64,000 bases of DNA from Deinococcus aquaticus (lineage in GTDB: Bacteria; Deinococcota; Deinococci; Deinococcales; Deinococcaceae), in NCBI RefSeq assembly GCF_028622095.1, contig NZ_CP115165.1, positions 2,911,501 through 2,975,500 of the forward strand, given 5' to 3'. Shown piece by piece: positions 21,248 through 28,246 of this stretch. Below the pieces are notes generated by a model, which saw only the letters and a list, made by a program, of their open reading frames with translations, did not search any database and was not told the DNA's origin. Each line of letters begins with the position of its first letter. Position 1 is the stretch's first letter. The position numbers and the translations under genes are program-made.

Positions 21248-21985
21248 TTACGGCGTGGGCGCCGCCTGCACGTACGGCACGAGTTGCCGCCAGGACTGCA
21301 CGTTCCCGATCTGCACGGTCACGAAGCGTTCCAGCGCCCGCCACAGCGCGGGCCGCTGCGCGGGTGGCAGTGGAGCGTCCATGCTGGCGCGCACGGTGCG
21401 GCGGGCCACGCCCCGCAGAAACTCCAGCGCGTCGGGCGGGTAGGGGGGCAGCGCGGCGCAGTCACGGCACAGCAGTTGCCCGCCCAGCGGGTCCGGGTGC
21501 GCCGGTTCGGGCGCGCGGCAGCGGGCGCAGTGCGCGGTCTGCGGGATGAATCCGGCCAGGGCCAGCAGTTTGTAACTCATGACCAGCGCCACCCATTCCG
21601 GGTCCGGCTGGTGCGCCACGCCGCGCAGCGCACCCGCGAACAGCTCGAAGGCCTGCTCGCTGAACTCGCCTTCCTGGAACAGCGCGTCGGCGAATTCGGC
21701 CATCAGGTGCGCGAAGGCGTAGCGTTCCGGCTGCGCCAGGGTGGGCAGCGCGCCCTCCAACACGGCCTGCTGCACGCTGGCAAGGTCGTTCTGCGGCCCC
21801 TGGTACACCTGCACGTGCACGTGGTGGAACAGGTTCAGGCGGCTGGCGAGCGGGCCGCGCACCCCGCCGCGCGCCACGGCTTTCAGTTTGCCCTGCGGGG
21901 TCAGCAGCGAGAGCAGGATATCCCCGGCGGGCGTCACGCGGCGGCGGATGACGATGCCGCTGCGGTTGGCGGTGCGGGACCTCAA
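21248..21985 (-). CDS. recO: DNA repair protein RecO
   Basis: 245 residues. RecO loads RecA on SSB-coated DNA in the RecFOR pathway, the main recombination route in Deinococcus, which lacks RecBC. The OB-fold N-terminus ([36 protein letters not shown]) is followed by a helical domain and an intact four-cysteine zinc site (CARC and CRDC, near residues 176-200). The best start is the TTG at 21985, since no in-frame ATG exists before the conserved region. It converges with rsmE with only 19 bases between the stops. Confidence 0.93.
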   Translation of the reverse strand: MRSRTANRSGIVIRRRVTPAGDILLSLLTPQGKLKAVARGGVRGPLASRLNLFHHVHVQVYQGPQNDLASVQQAVLEGALPTLAQPERYAFAHLMAEFADALFQEGEFSEQAFELFAGALRGVAHQPDPEWVALVMSYKLLALAGFIPQTAHCARCRAPEPAHPDPLGGQLLCRDCAALPPYPPDALEFLRGVARRTVRASMDAPLPPAQRPALWRALERFVTVQIGNVQSWRQLVPYVQAAPTP

Positions 21986-22116
21986 GGGCGCTGCCTGCGT
22001 GGGGGGGTGGTGCGGGGCAGGAGGCAGGTCACAGCTTCCAGTTTACTGCGCCTGTGCGGGCGGCCCTGTGCCCGTTTCCACTTTGCTGCGCGGCGTTCCC
22101 TTCTACACTGGGCACG

Positions 22117-22545
22117 ATGAACGACCCGCACCAGAAGGGAGCCCCCACGCGGGCGCACGACGTCAGGGATCTGCTGCGCGAACTGTTCCCGGACACGCAC
22201 CGTGAACTGTTCGGCGAGCAGGACGCCGCGCGGCCCGCCCCGACCACGCTGGGCCTGTACCCGGTCGCGGACGGCCGGCTGGCGCTGGTGCACGGCGAGC
22301 AGCTGGCCGAGTTCACGCCGCTGGACCCGAAAACGCGTGGCGTACTGCACTGCGACCTGTGCCATTACACCCGCAGCCGCAGCGAGGCCGCGCTGTACCG
22401 CGTGCAGGTCGCCGCGCGCCGCACGCGGTATATGACGCTGTGCACCGCCACCGAGGGCTGCCAGAAACGCGCGGGCACGCGCGGGCTGGAATCCCTGGCG
22501 GGCCGCATCTTCCCTATCGAGCCGATCGGTCCCGGCGATCACTGA
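22117..22545 (+). CDS. Small zinc-binding protein related to FBP/FusB-type EF-G-binding domain
   Basis: 142 residues. The second half carries CDLCHYTRS, then a strand-rich spacer, then CTATEGCQK: a CxxCH...CxxxxxC treble-clef pattern like the C-terminal domain of EF-G-binding FBP/FusB proteins, which free stalled EF-G from the ribosome. The N-terminal 50 residues ([18 protein letters not shown]) are helical and short for that family. Translation starts at the ATG 7 bases after TACACT (22104-22109). The stop TGA is also the first three bases of repeat copy C. Assignment rests on the cysteine pattern alone. Confidence 0.6.
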   Translation: MNDPHQKGAPTRAHDVRDLLRELFPDTHRELFGEQDAARPAPTTLGLYPVADGRLALVHGEQLAEFTPLDPKTRGVLHCDLCHYTRSRSEAALYRVQVAARRTRYMTLCTATEGCQKRAGTRGLESLAGRIFPIEPIGPGDH

Positions 22546-22925
22546 TACGAACTCCGATTGAATGGCTTGCAAAGCCGTTCAATCCGAGCGGAGCGAGTGG
22601 GAGCAAAACGGGTTCCGGGCGTGGAGTTGGCAAGCCGGTGCCGTTCCGGGTTGTCAACCTCGGGTGCTAGGGAATACTGCATATCGGGATGTGTCCCACA
22701 CAACTTTTTTAGAGATGGAGTATTAGACGGGTTCTCCTGTGGACGTATTTAAAGCATACTGTTTGCCCAATAACTAATTAGCGAAGTCATGGTGCGTTAC
22801 ATGAGATGCAGGGACTCGTCGAAAAACCCTGTCCTAAACGGAATTTTTTCGATCAGCGCCAAATGTGACGCGGCGCGAATAGCTAGCACCCGAGGTTATC
22901 AACGAAACAGACGGAACCCGTATGA
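22543..22925 (+). repeat. Palindromic repeat element, copy C, split by a 236-bp insertion
   Basis: Left part 22543-22658, right part 22895-22925. Removing the insertion and one copy of the 9-bp duplication leaves 138 bp, exactly the length of copy B. The first hairpin (GATTGAATGGCTT with AAGCCGTTCAATC) shows paired substitutions relative to copy A. Its first TGA ends the upstream gene. Confidence 0.9.
22659..22894. mobile_element. MITE-like non-autonomous element (236 bp) with 12-bp TIRs and 9-bp target duplication
   Basis: Termini CTCGGGTGCTAG (22659-22670) and CTAGCACCCGAG (22883-22894) are perfect inverted repeats. It is flanked by GTTGTCAAC (22650-22658) and GTTATCAAC (22895-22903), a 9-bp target duplication with one difference. 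The interior is clearly AT-richer than its surroundings and encodes no transposase; reading frames inside are short. The parent insertion sequence is not in this window, and 9-bp duplications fit IS1-, IS4- or IS256-like families, so I do not assign one. Confidence 0.85.
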
Positions 22926-23013
22926 AGGTGACGGCCTGGTGCCCGTGACTCCCTGGCCCCACTGCGCTGAAATGCGGATGCGCGGGGCGCGGGCGTGTGA
23001 TCTGCTGCACCCC

Positions 23014-24039
23014 ATGAGCGAGAACACCCCGCTGCCCTCCGCGCAGGAAACCCGCGCCGACCTGTCATTCCGGGATCTGTCGTTCCAGGATCTGGGCACC
23101 GCCGGGTACGCGGCCCTGCTGACGCTGGCACACCCGGAGAAACCCACGGACGCCGTGAGCCTGGAGCGGCTGGCGGCGGGACGACTGCCGGGCGAGCATC
23201 ACTCGCAGCGCGGGGCGTTCCTGGACGGCGCACTGGTCGGGGCGGTGCAGACGGGCGTGCCGGGCATGGATAACCACGACGGGTGGCTGGACCTGACGGT
23301 CACGCTGCACCCGGAGTACCGCCGCTCCGCGCTGGCCGACTCACTGGTCGAGTACGGCCTGGACATGCTGCGCGCGGCGGGCGCGCGGGTGGCCGTCACG
23401 CGCCTGCGGGAGGGCTGGTGGGAGACCGGGCACCTGCTACGGCGCGGCTGGGCGGAACACGACCGCATGTGGATGAACACCCTGGACCTGCGCACCCTGG
23501 ACTTCGCGGCGTTCGCGGACGAGGAGGCCCGCGCCCTGGCGAGCGGCGTGCGCGTCGTGTCGCTGGCCGACCTGACCGCCCCCGGCGCGGACCCCTGGGA
23601 CACGCAGCCGCACGAGCACTACGACCTGATCCGCGCCCTGTTGACCGACGTGCCCAGCGCGACACCCGTGCAGGTCTGGCCGTTCGAGGTCTGGCGGATG
23701 CGGATGCCGCAGCGCGAACTGGACCCGCGCGGCCTGATGATTGCCGTCGCCCCGGACGGCACGTGGGTGGGCACCAGTCAGCTGGCGCAGGTGCTGACCG
23801 CCCAGCCGGGCCACCTGCACAACGGCCTGACCGGCGTGCGCCGCGAGTGGCGCGGCCACGGCCTTGGCCTCGCCCTGAAACTCGCGGCGGCCCGCGCGGC
23901 CCTGGCACGCGGCTTCACGCACTCGCACACCGGCAACCACACCGGGAACGCGCCCATGCTGGCCATCAACGACCGCCTGGGCTTCACGCGCGAGGCGGCG
24001 ACCGTCACCCTGAAGCGGGCCGTGGAGGGTGGTCAGTAG
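23014..24039 (+). CDS. GNAT-family N-acetyltransferase, two tandem GNAT folds
   Basis: 341 residues. The N-terminal half contains LTVTLHPEYRRSALADSLVEYGLDML, a degenerate acetyl-CoA motif without its glycines. The C-terminal half contains the full motif GVRREWRGHGLGLALKLAAARAALARG followed by NHTGNAPMLAINDRLGF. So the C-terminal fold is likely catalytic and the N-terminal one structural or substrate-binding, a layout seen in mycothiol synthase-like and other double-GNAT enzymes. The acceptor amine is unknown. The start at 23014 is the first in-frame ATG past the repeat and MITE; the frame upstream runs through mobile DNA and is not coding. Confidence 0.85.
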   Translation: MSENTPLPSAQETRADLSFRDLSFQDLGTAGYAALLTLAHPEKPTDAVSLERLAAGRLPGEHHSQRGAFLDGALVGAVQTGVPGMDNHDGWLDLTVTLHPEYRRSALADSLVEYGLDMLRAAGARVAVTRLREGWWETGHLLRRGWAEHDRMWMNTLDLRTLDFAAFADEEARALASGVRVVSLADLTAPGADPWDTQPHEHYDLIRALLTDVPSATPVQVWPFEVWRMRMPQRELDPRGLMIAVAPDGTWVGTSQLAQVLTAQPGHLHNGLTGVRREWRGHGLGLALKLAAARAALARGFTHSHTGNHTGNAPMLAINDRLGFTREAATVTLKRAVEGGQ

Positions 24040-24060
24040 GAAGCGAAGCGGCGCCCGCCT

Positions 24061-25233
24061 TCAGCGCGTCCCGCTGCCCGCCTGCTGCGTCCCGCGCGTG
24101 TTCGTGAGCAGCATGGCGTCGCCCAGCGAGTAGAAGCGGTACTCACCGTGCAGGGCGGCGTCGTAGGCGGCCTGAATGCGGTCCTCTCCGGCGAAGGCCG
24201 CCACGAGCAGCAGCAGGGTGCTGCCGGGCAGATGCAGGTTGGTGATCAGCAGGTCCGGGACGTTCACGGGCGTGCCGGGCGTGATGAAGATGCGGGTGTC
24301 GCCCTCGCCCGAGCGGACCTGCGTGCCGTCCCAGGCGCTTTCCAGGGTGCGGACGGTGGTGGTGCCGACCGCGATGACGCGCCGTCCGGAGGCGCGGGCG
24401 CGGTTGATAGCCTGCGCCGCGTCCGGCGTTACCGAGTACCGTTCGGCGTGCATGGTGTGCTCGGCGACGGGGCCGGTGACGGGTTTGAAGGTCCCGGCCC
24501 CGACGTGCAGGGTGACGGTGGTGCGTTCCACCCCGGCGGCGTCCAGTGCCGAGAGCAGGTCCGGCGTGAAGTGCAGTCCGGCGGTGGGGGCGGCCACGCT
24601 ACCGGGCGCGCGGGCGTACACGGTCTGGTAGCGTTCACGCCACGTGTCGTCGCTGCCGCCGGGGTCGATGTACGGCGGGAGCGGCAGGCGGCCGATGTCG
24701 TCCAGGTGGGGTTTGATGTCGTGGTCGAAGGCCAGGATACGGGCGCCGTCCTCCAGTTGTCCGACCACGCGGGCGCGCTGGCGGTGCTCGCCGTCACCCA
24801 GCCACAGTTCGTTGCCGGCGCGGCGGGCGGGTTTCAGGTACGCGCTCCACAGGTGCGGGCCGTGTTCGGCACTCAGGTCCGGGAGGTCCTCCTCGCGCAG
24901 CAGCAGGACTTCCACCTGCCCGCCTCCATGTCCGGCGGCGTCCACGGGTTTGCGGGCCATGACGCGCGCCGGGATGACGCGGCTCTCGTTGAACACCAGC
25001 AGGTCGCCGGGGCGCAGCAGGCCCGGCAGGTCCCGGAACACGTGGTGCGTGACGGTCTGCCCCGCGACCATCAGTCGGGAGGCGTCGCGGGGTTCCGCGC
25101 CGGTCTGCGCGATGCGTTCGGGCGGCAGGTCGAAGTTCAGGCGGGCCAGGGTCGCGTCGGCGTGCGCGGCCTGCTCGGCGCTCAGGGTGGTGACGGGCGA
25201 CATGCTGCCGGGGGGCGGAGATTCGGGCGACAT
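24061..25233 (-). CDS. queA: S-adenosylmethionine:tRNA ribosyltransferase-isomerase QueA
   Basis: 390 residues. Builds epoxyqueuosine on tRNA by transferring the ribosyl part of SAM. Conserved QueA segments: FDLPPERIAQTGAEPRDASRLMV, DLLVFNESRVIPARV, VAAPTAGLHFTPDLLSAL, LHVGAGTFKPV and LHLPGSTLLLLVAAFAG. It starts at 25233, 6 bases after the stop of the NYN-domain gene; an alternative ATG at 25203 would remove ten Ser/Pro-rich residues. It converges with the GNAT gene. Confidence 0.95.
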   Translation of the reverse strand: MSPESPPPGSMSPVTTLSAEQAAHADATLARLNFDLPPERIAQTGAEPRDASRLMVAGQTVTHHVFRDLPGLLRPGDLLVFNESRVIPARVMARKPVDAAGHGGGQVEVLLLREEDLPDLSAEHGPHLWSAYLKPARRAGNELWLGDGEHRQRARVVGQLEDGARILAFDHDIKPHLDDIGRLPLPPYIDPGGSDDTWRERYQTVYARAPGSVAAPTAGLHFTPDLLSALDAAGVERTTVTLHVGAGTFKPVTGPVAEHTMHAERYSVTPDAAQAINRARASGRRVIAVGTTTVRTLESAWDGTQVRSGEGDTRIFITPGTPVNVPDLLITNLHLPGSTLLLLVAAFAGEDRIQAAYDAALHGEYRFYSLGDAMLLTNTRGTQQAGSGTR

Positions 25234-25239
25234 GAAGCC

Positions 25240-25788
25240 TTACTCCTCGGTCTTGCTGGCCTTCGGCGTGCGCGCGGGCATCAGGCCGCCCTCGATGTCG
25301 GGCAGGTGCGTGAAGCGGTCGGCGGCGTCGATGAGTTTCTGCGCGGTGTGCTCGCGGAACGCGATGACTTCCACGCGCTTGCCGCGCTCCTGAAGCACTT
25401 CGACGATGTCGGTGTAGTCGCCGTCGCCGCTGCCCAGCACGATGATGTCCATGGAGTCCATCATGCGGACCATGTCGGCCACGATGCCCATGTCCCAGTT
25501 GCCCTCGTAGATGGCCTTGCCGCCGTCGGTAACGTGGTGCAGCGTGAGGTTCATGCGCCGCACCTTGAAGCCCAGCGTGGACAGTTTGTAGATGAACGGG
25601 CGGGCGGTCGCCTCGTTCTCGCGTTCCACGGTGTAACTGATGGCGTGCACGAGTTCGCGTTCGTGCGTGGCGACGTTCAGGATCGTCTCGAAGTTCACGG
25701 TGCGTTCCAGCAGATCGCGGGCCGAGTGGTAGAGGTTCTGGGTGTCGATAAACACCCCGACGCGCGGACGGTGGACGATGTACTGCAT
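25240..25788 (-). CDS. NYN-domain (LabA/DUF88) putative ribonuclease
   Basis: 182 residues. PIN-like NYN domain: the first acidic residue in RVGVFIDTQNLYHSARDLL, GNWDMGIVADMVRMMDSMDIIVLGSGDGDYTDIVEVL with the paired acidic residues of the metal site, then GKRVEVIAFREHTAQKLIDAADRF. This family is predicted to cut RNA. The C-terminal tail (PARTPKASKTEE) is hydrophilic. AGGAGA lies 7 bases before the ATG at 25788. Linked to queA by a 6-base gap, which hints at a role in tRNA or RNA metabolism (inference). Confidence 0.88.
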   Translation of the reverse strand: MQYIVHRPRVGVFIDTQNLYHSARDLLERTVNFETILNVATHERELVHAISYTVERENEATARPFIYKLSTLGFKVRRMNLTLHHVTDGGKAIYEGNWDMGIVADMVRMMDSMDIIVLGSGDGDYTDIVEVLQERGKRVEVIAFREHTAQKLIDAADRFTHLPDIEGGLMPARTPKASKTEE

Positions 25789-25816
25789 TGAAGTTCTCCT
25801 GTTGGGTGGTGCCTGG

Positions 25817-25964
25817 ATTGGGCAGGGCGCAGATTGGGCCGAAATCGGATTGGGCAGGGCTCAGTGGGGTGAAGCGGGAAAGGAAAGGGCCGGGCGACGG
25901 AAGGCAAAAGGGAAAAGACGCAAAAGAGAGACGCTCGGCGTGGGGGCCGGGCGCCAGAAGTGTA
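25817..25964 (-). promoter_or_regulatory. Extended -10 promoter and purine/pyrimidine-biased leader of the NYN-queA operon
   Basis: On the minus strand TGTTACACT (25967-25959) is an extended -10. The leader of about 165 bases holds a strongly biased tract (purines on the plus strand, 25868-25930) and a duplicated 12-mer ATTGGGCAGGGC (plus strand 25817-25828 and 25849-25860). No gene is supported in this 272-bp gap. Confidence 0.4.
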
Positions 25965-26060
25965 ACACCCGCCCACGCCGCAGACCTCTCCCGCCCCCAC
26001 ACCGGAAGCTGACCGCACAAGGGAGGCATCCCGGAAGGCGCGGGCCGTTACCCTGGGGGC

Positions 26061-27344
26061 ATGACGAGCGACACGGTGGGAACAGGAGCGGGAACGGGAC
26101 TGGAACGGGCGCGCGCGGCCTACGAGGCGGTGCGGGCGCAGGGCCTGAAACTGAACATGCAGCGCGGGCAGCCCGCCGACGCGGACTTCGACCTGAGTAA
26201 CGGCCTGCTGGGCGCGCTGGGCGAGAATGAGACGCACATGGACGGCCTGGACCTGCGCAACTACCCGGGTGGCGTGGCGGGCCTGCCGTCCGCGCGGGCG
26301 CTGTTCGGGGCGTACCTGGACCTGAAGCCCGAGAACATGATCGTGTGGAACAACGCCAGCCTGGAACTCCAGGGGTACGTGCTGACGTTCGCGCTGCTGC
26401 ACGGCCTGCGCGGCGGGACGCCCTGGGCGGGTCAGTCGCCGAAGATGATCGTCACGGTGCCCGGCTACGACCGGCACTTCCTGCTGCTGGAAACGCTGGG
26501 GTTCGAGCTGCTGACCGTGGACATGCAGCCCGACGGGCCGGACGTGGACGCCATCGAGCGGCTCGCGGCGGCCGACCCGTCCGTGAAGGGTGTACTGTTC
26601 GTGCCGACGTATTCGAACCCGGGCGGCGAGACCATCAGCGCCGAGAAGGCCCGCCGCCTGACCTCGCTGAAGGCGGCCGCGCCGGACTTCACAGTCTTCG
26701 CGGACGACGCGTACCGCGTGCATCACCTGTCGCCGGACCCGGCGGCGCAGGACACGCCGGTGAACCTCGTGACGCTGTCCCGTGACGGGGGCTTCCCGGA
26801 CCGGGCGTTCGTGTTCGCCAGCACCAGCAAGGTCACGTTCGCCGGGGCGGGCCTGGGCTTCCTGGGCAGCAGCGAGGACAACGTGAAGTGGCTCTCGAAG
26901 TACCTGAACGCGCAGAGCATCGGCCCGAACAAGGTCGAGCAGGCGCGGCACGTCAAGTTCCTGCGCGGTTACCCGGGCGGGCTGGAGGGCCTGATGGCGG
27001 CGCACGCGGCGCTGATCGAACCGAAGTTCCGCGCGGTGAACGAGGTCCTGAGCGAGGAACTCGGCGCGGACAGCGCGTTCGCCACCTGGAAGAATCCGCG
27101 CGGCGGGTACTTCATCAGCCTCGATACGGCCGAGCCGGTCGCGGACCGCGTGGTCGCCCTGGCCGACGCGGTGGGTGTGAGCCTGACCCCGGCGGGAGCC
27201 ACGTACCCCGGCGGGAAGGACCCGCACAACAGCAACATCCGCCTCGCGCCGACCCGCCCGCCGGTCGAGGAGGTCTACGTGGCGATGCGCGCCGTGGCCG
27301 CCTGCGTGCGTCTGGCGACCGAGGAGTACCGCGCGCGCGACTGA
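26061..27344 (+). CDS. Aspartate aminotransferase, subgroup Ic (AspT/MocR-type fold I enzyme)
   Basis: 427 residues. PLP enzyme exchanging the amino group of aspartate and glutamate. It follows the Ic subgroup closely: LKLNMQRGQPADADFDLS, DLRNYPGG, VPGYDRHF, GVLFVPTYSNPGGETIS, the AFVFASTSKVTFAGAGLGF active-site stretch with the PLP lysine after STS, SIGPNKVEQARHVKF and RLAPTRPPVEEVYVAM. This subgroup is the main AspT of Corynebacterium. Translation starts 6 bases after TACCCT (26049-26054), so it is leaderless. A terminator follows at 27381. Confidence 0.9.
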   Translation: MTSDTVGTGAGTGLERARAAYEAVRAQGLKLNMQRGQPADADFDLSNGLLGALGENETHMDGLDLRNYPGGVAGLPSARALFGAYLDLKPENMIVWNNASLELQGYVLTFALLHGLRGGTPWAGQSPKMIVTVPGYDRHFLLLETLGFELLTVDMQPDGPDVDAIERLAAADPSVKGVLFVPTYSNPGGETISAEKARRLTSLKAAAPDFTVFADDAYRVHHLSPDPAAQDTPVNLVTLSRDGGFPDRAFVFASTSKVTFAGAGLGFLGSSEDNVKWLSKYLNAQSIGPNKVEQARHVKFLRGYPGGLEGLMAAHAALIEPKFRAVNEVLSEELGADSAFATWKNPRGGYFISLDTAEPVADRVVALADAVGVSLTPAGATYPGGKDPHNSNIRLAPTRPPVEEVYVAMRAVAACVRLATEEYRARD

Positions 27345-27380
27345 CGCGAACGCTGGCCCTGCGTGTGCCTGAACAGGCTG

Positions 27381-27411
27381 CCCCCGGTTGACCGGCAGAC
27401 CGGGGGTTTCG
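27381..27411 (+). terminator. Intrinsic terminator of the aminotransferase gene
   Basis: CCCCCGGT (27381-27388) pairs with ACCGGGGG (27399-27406), followed by TTTCGCTT. It lies 36 bases past the stop. Confidence 0.75.
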
Positions 27412-27412
27412 C

Positions 27413-27426
27413 TTGACTTCATGAAG
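27413..27426 (+). promoter_or_regulatory. -35 box and palindrome before the MarR gene
   Basis: TTGACT (27413-27418) overlaps the 10-bp palindrome CTTCATGAAG (27417-27426). The eight bases CTTCATGA recur at 28243-28250 over the start codon of the fusion enzyme gene. It may be the MarR operator; no strong -10 is visible. Confidence 0.35.
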
Positions 27427-27448
27427 GTGGGCCGCCAGCATGTGCTTC

Positions 27449-27958
27449 ATGCCGAATCGTTACGCTGGCTCACCCGAGGACCGAGCGGCGTTGGACGCCT
27501 ACGTGAAGCTGTGGCGCGCGTCTCATGCCGTGGAAGTCGCTTCAAACCGGCATCTGGCCGCGCACAACCTGACCATCAGCCAGTTCGGGGTGATCGAGGC
27601 GCTGTACCACCTGGGGCCCCTGAGCCAGCGGGAACTGGCCGAGAAGATCCTGCGGTCCAGTGGGAACCTGACCATGGTGATTGACAACCTGGAACGCGAC
27701 GGTCTGGTACGTCGCGACCGGGACGAGGTGGACCGCCGCATCATGCGGGTGTCGCTGACCCCGGACGGCGAGGCGCTGATCGGGCGGGTGCTGCCGACGC
27801 ACGTGTCGGGTATCCGCGAGGTGTTCTCAGTCCTGACGGGCGAGGAGCGCGCTCAGCTGACCCTGCTCTCCAAGAAGCTGGGGCTGGGACTGCGGGAGCG
27901 GGAGGAGGCGGGACCAGTCACGACGGGCCGCCGCCGGAGCGCACGCGGCAGCGCCTGA
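27449..27958 (+). CDS. MarR-family transcriptional regulator, MhqR-like
   Basis: 169 residues. Winged-helix repressor: dimer helix, then SQFGVIEALYHLGPLSQRELAEKILRSSGNLTMVIDNLERDGLVRRDRDEVDRRIMRVSLTPDGE, the usual MarR HTH and wing with the DRR turn. In Bacillus the MarR protein MhqR controls mhqO and mhqD, quinone-detoxification genes; here the next gene is an MhqO-MhqD fusion, so the same control is likely (inference). The start at 27449 is preferred over 27440 to fit family length; neither has a clear ribosome-binding site. The stop TGA is the first codon-sized unit of repeat copy D. Confidence 0.88.
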   Translation: MPNRYAGSPEDRAALDAYVKLWRASHAVEVASNRHLAAHNLTISQFGVIEALYHLGPLSQRELAEKILRSSGNLTMVIDNLERDGLVRRDRDEVDRRIMRVSLTPDGEALIGRVLPTHVSGIREVFSVLTGEERAQLTLLSKKLGLGLREREEAGPVTTGRRRSARGSA

Positions 27959-28094
27959 TACGAACTCATACGGACTCCGATTGAGTGGTTTGTAGAACCA
28001 CTTCAATCCGAACGGACTCGCAGAGCTGCGCGGCAGAGTGAGTGAGAGCAGAGCGGGTTCCGGGCGTGCAGCTGGCAACCCGGAACCCGTACGA
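27956..28094 (+). repeat. Palindromic repeat element, copy D (divergent)
   Basis: Begins TGATACGAACTCATACGGACTCCG, with a short start duplication, and ends CGGAACCCGTACGA. The first hairpin is GATTGAGTGGTT with AACCACTTCAATC, again with paired changes. The second hairpin's 3' arm is shortened. The first three bases are the stop codon of the MarR gene. Confidence 0.8.
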
Positions 28095-28234
28095 CACGGC
28101 AGGACAGACAGGGTGGGGAGGAACCGGGAACGGTGGGTACCTCTCCGCCCGTACTGTTTGATGGTCCGTGGCCACTGGAGCGCCTACCGGATGGGTCATG
28201 TAACCCAAATCACCTTTAATAGTTCAATGTTAAG

Positions 28235-28240
28235 TAATAT
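28235..28240 (+). promoter_or_regulatory. -10 box of the MhqO-MhqD fusion gene
   Basis: TAATAT 6 bases before the ATG, within an AT-rich stretch (28205-28245) unusual for this window. The region between repeat copy D and this box holds nothing else I can support. Confidence 0.55.
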
Positions 28241-28246
28241 GTCTTC

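Noticed and set aside
22659..22894. A CRISPR-like or attachment-site reading of the AT-rich segment
   Set aside because: There are no regularly spaced repeats and no integrase or tRNA nearby; the terminal inverted repeats and target duplication fit a transposon-type element.
22789..23013. N-terminal extension of the GNAT gene through the MITE and repeat
   Set aside because: The extra residues come from mobile DNA and unrelated spacer; the GNAT-like sequence begins after 23014.
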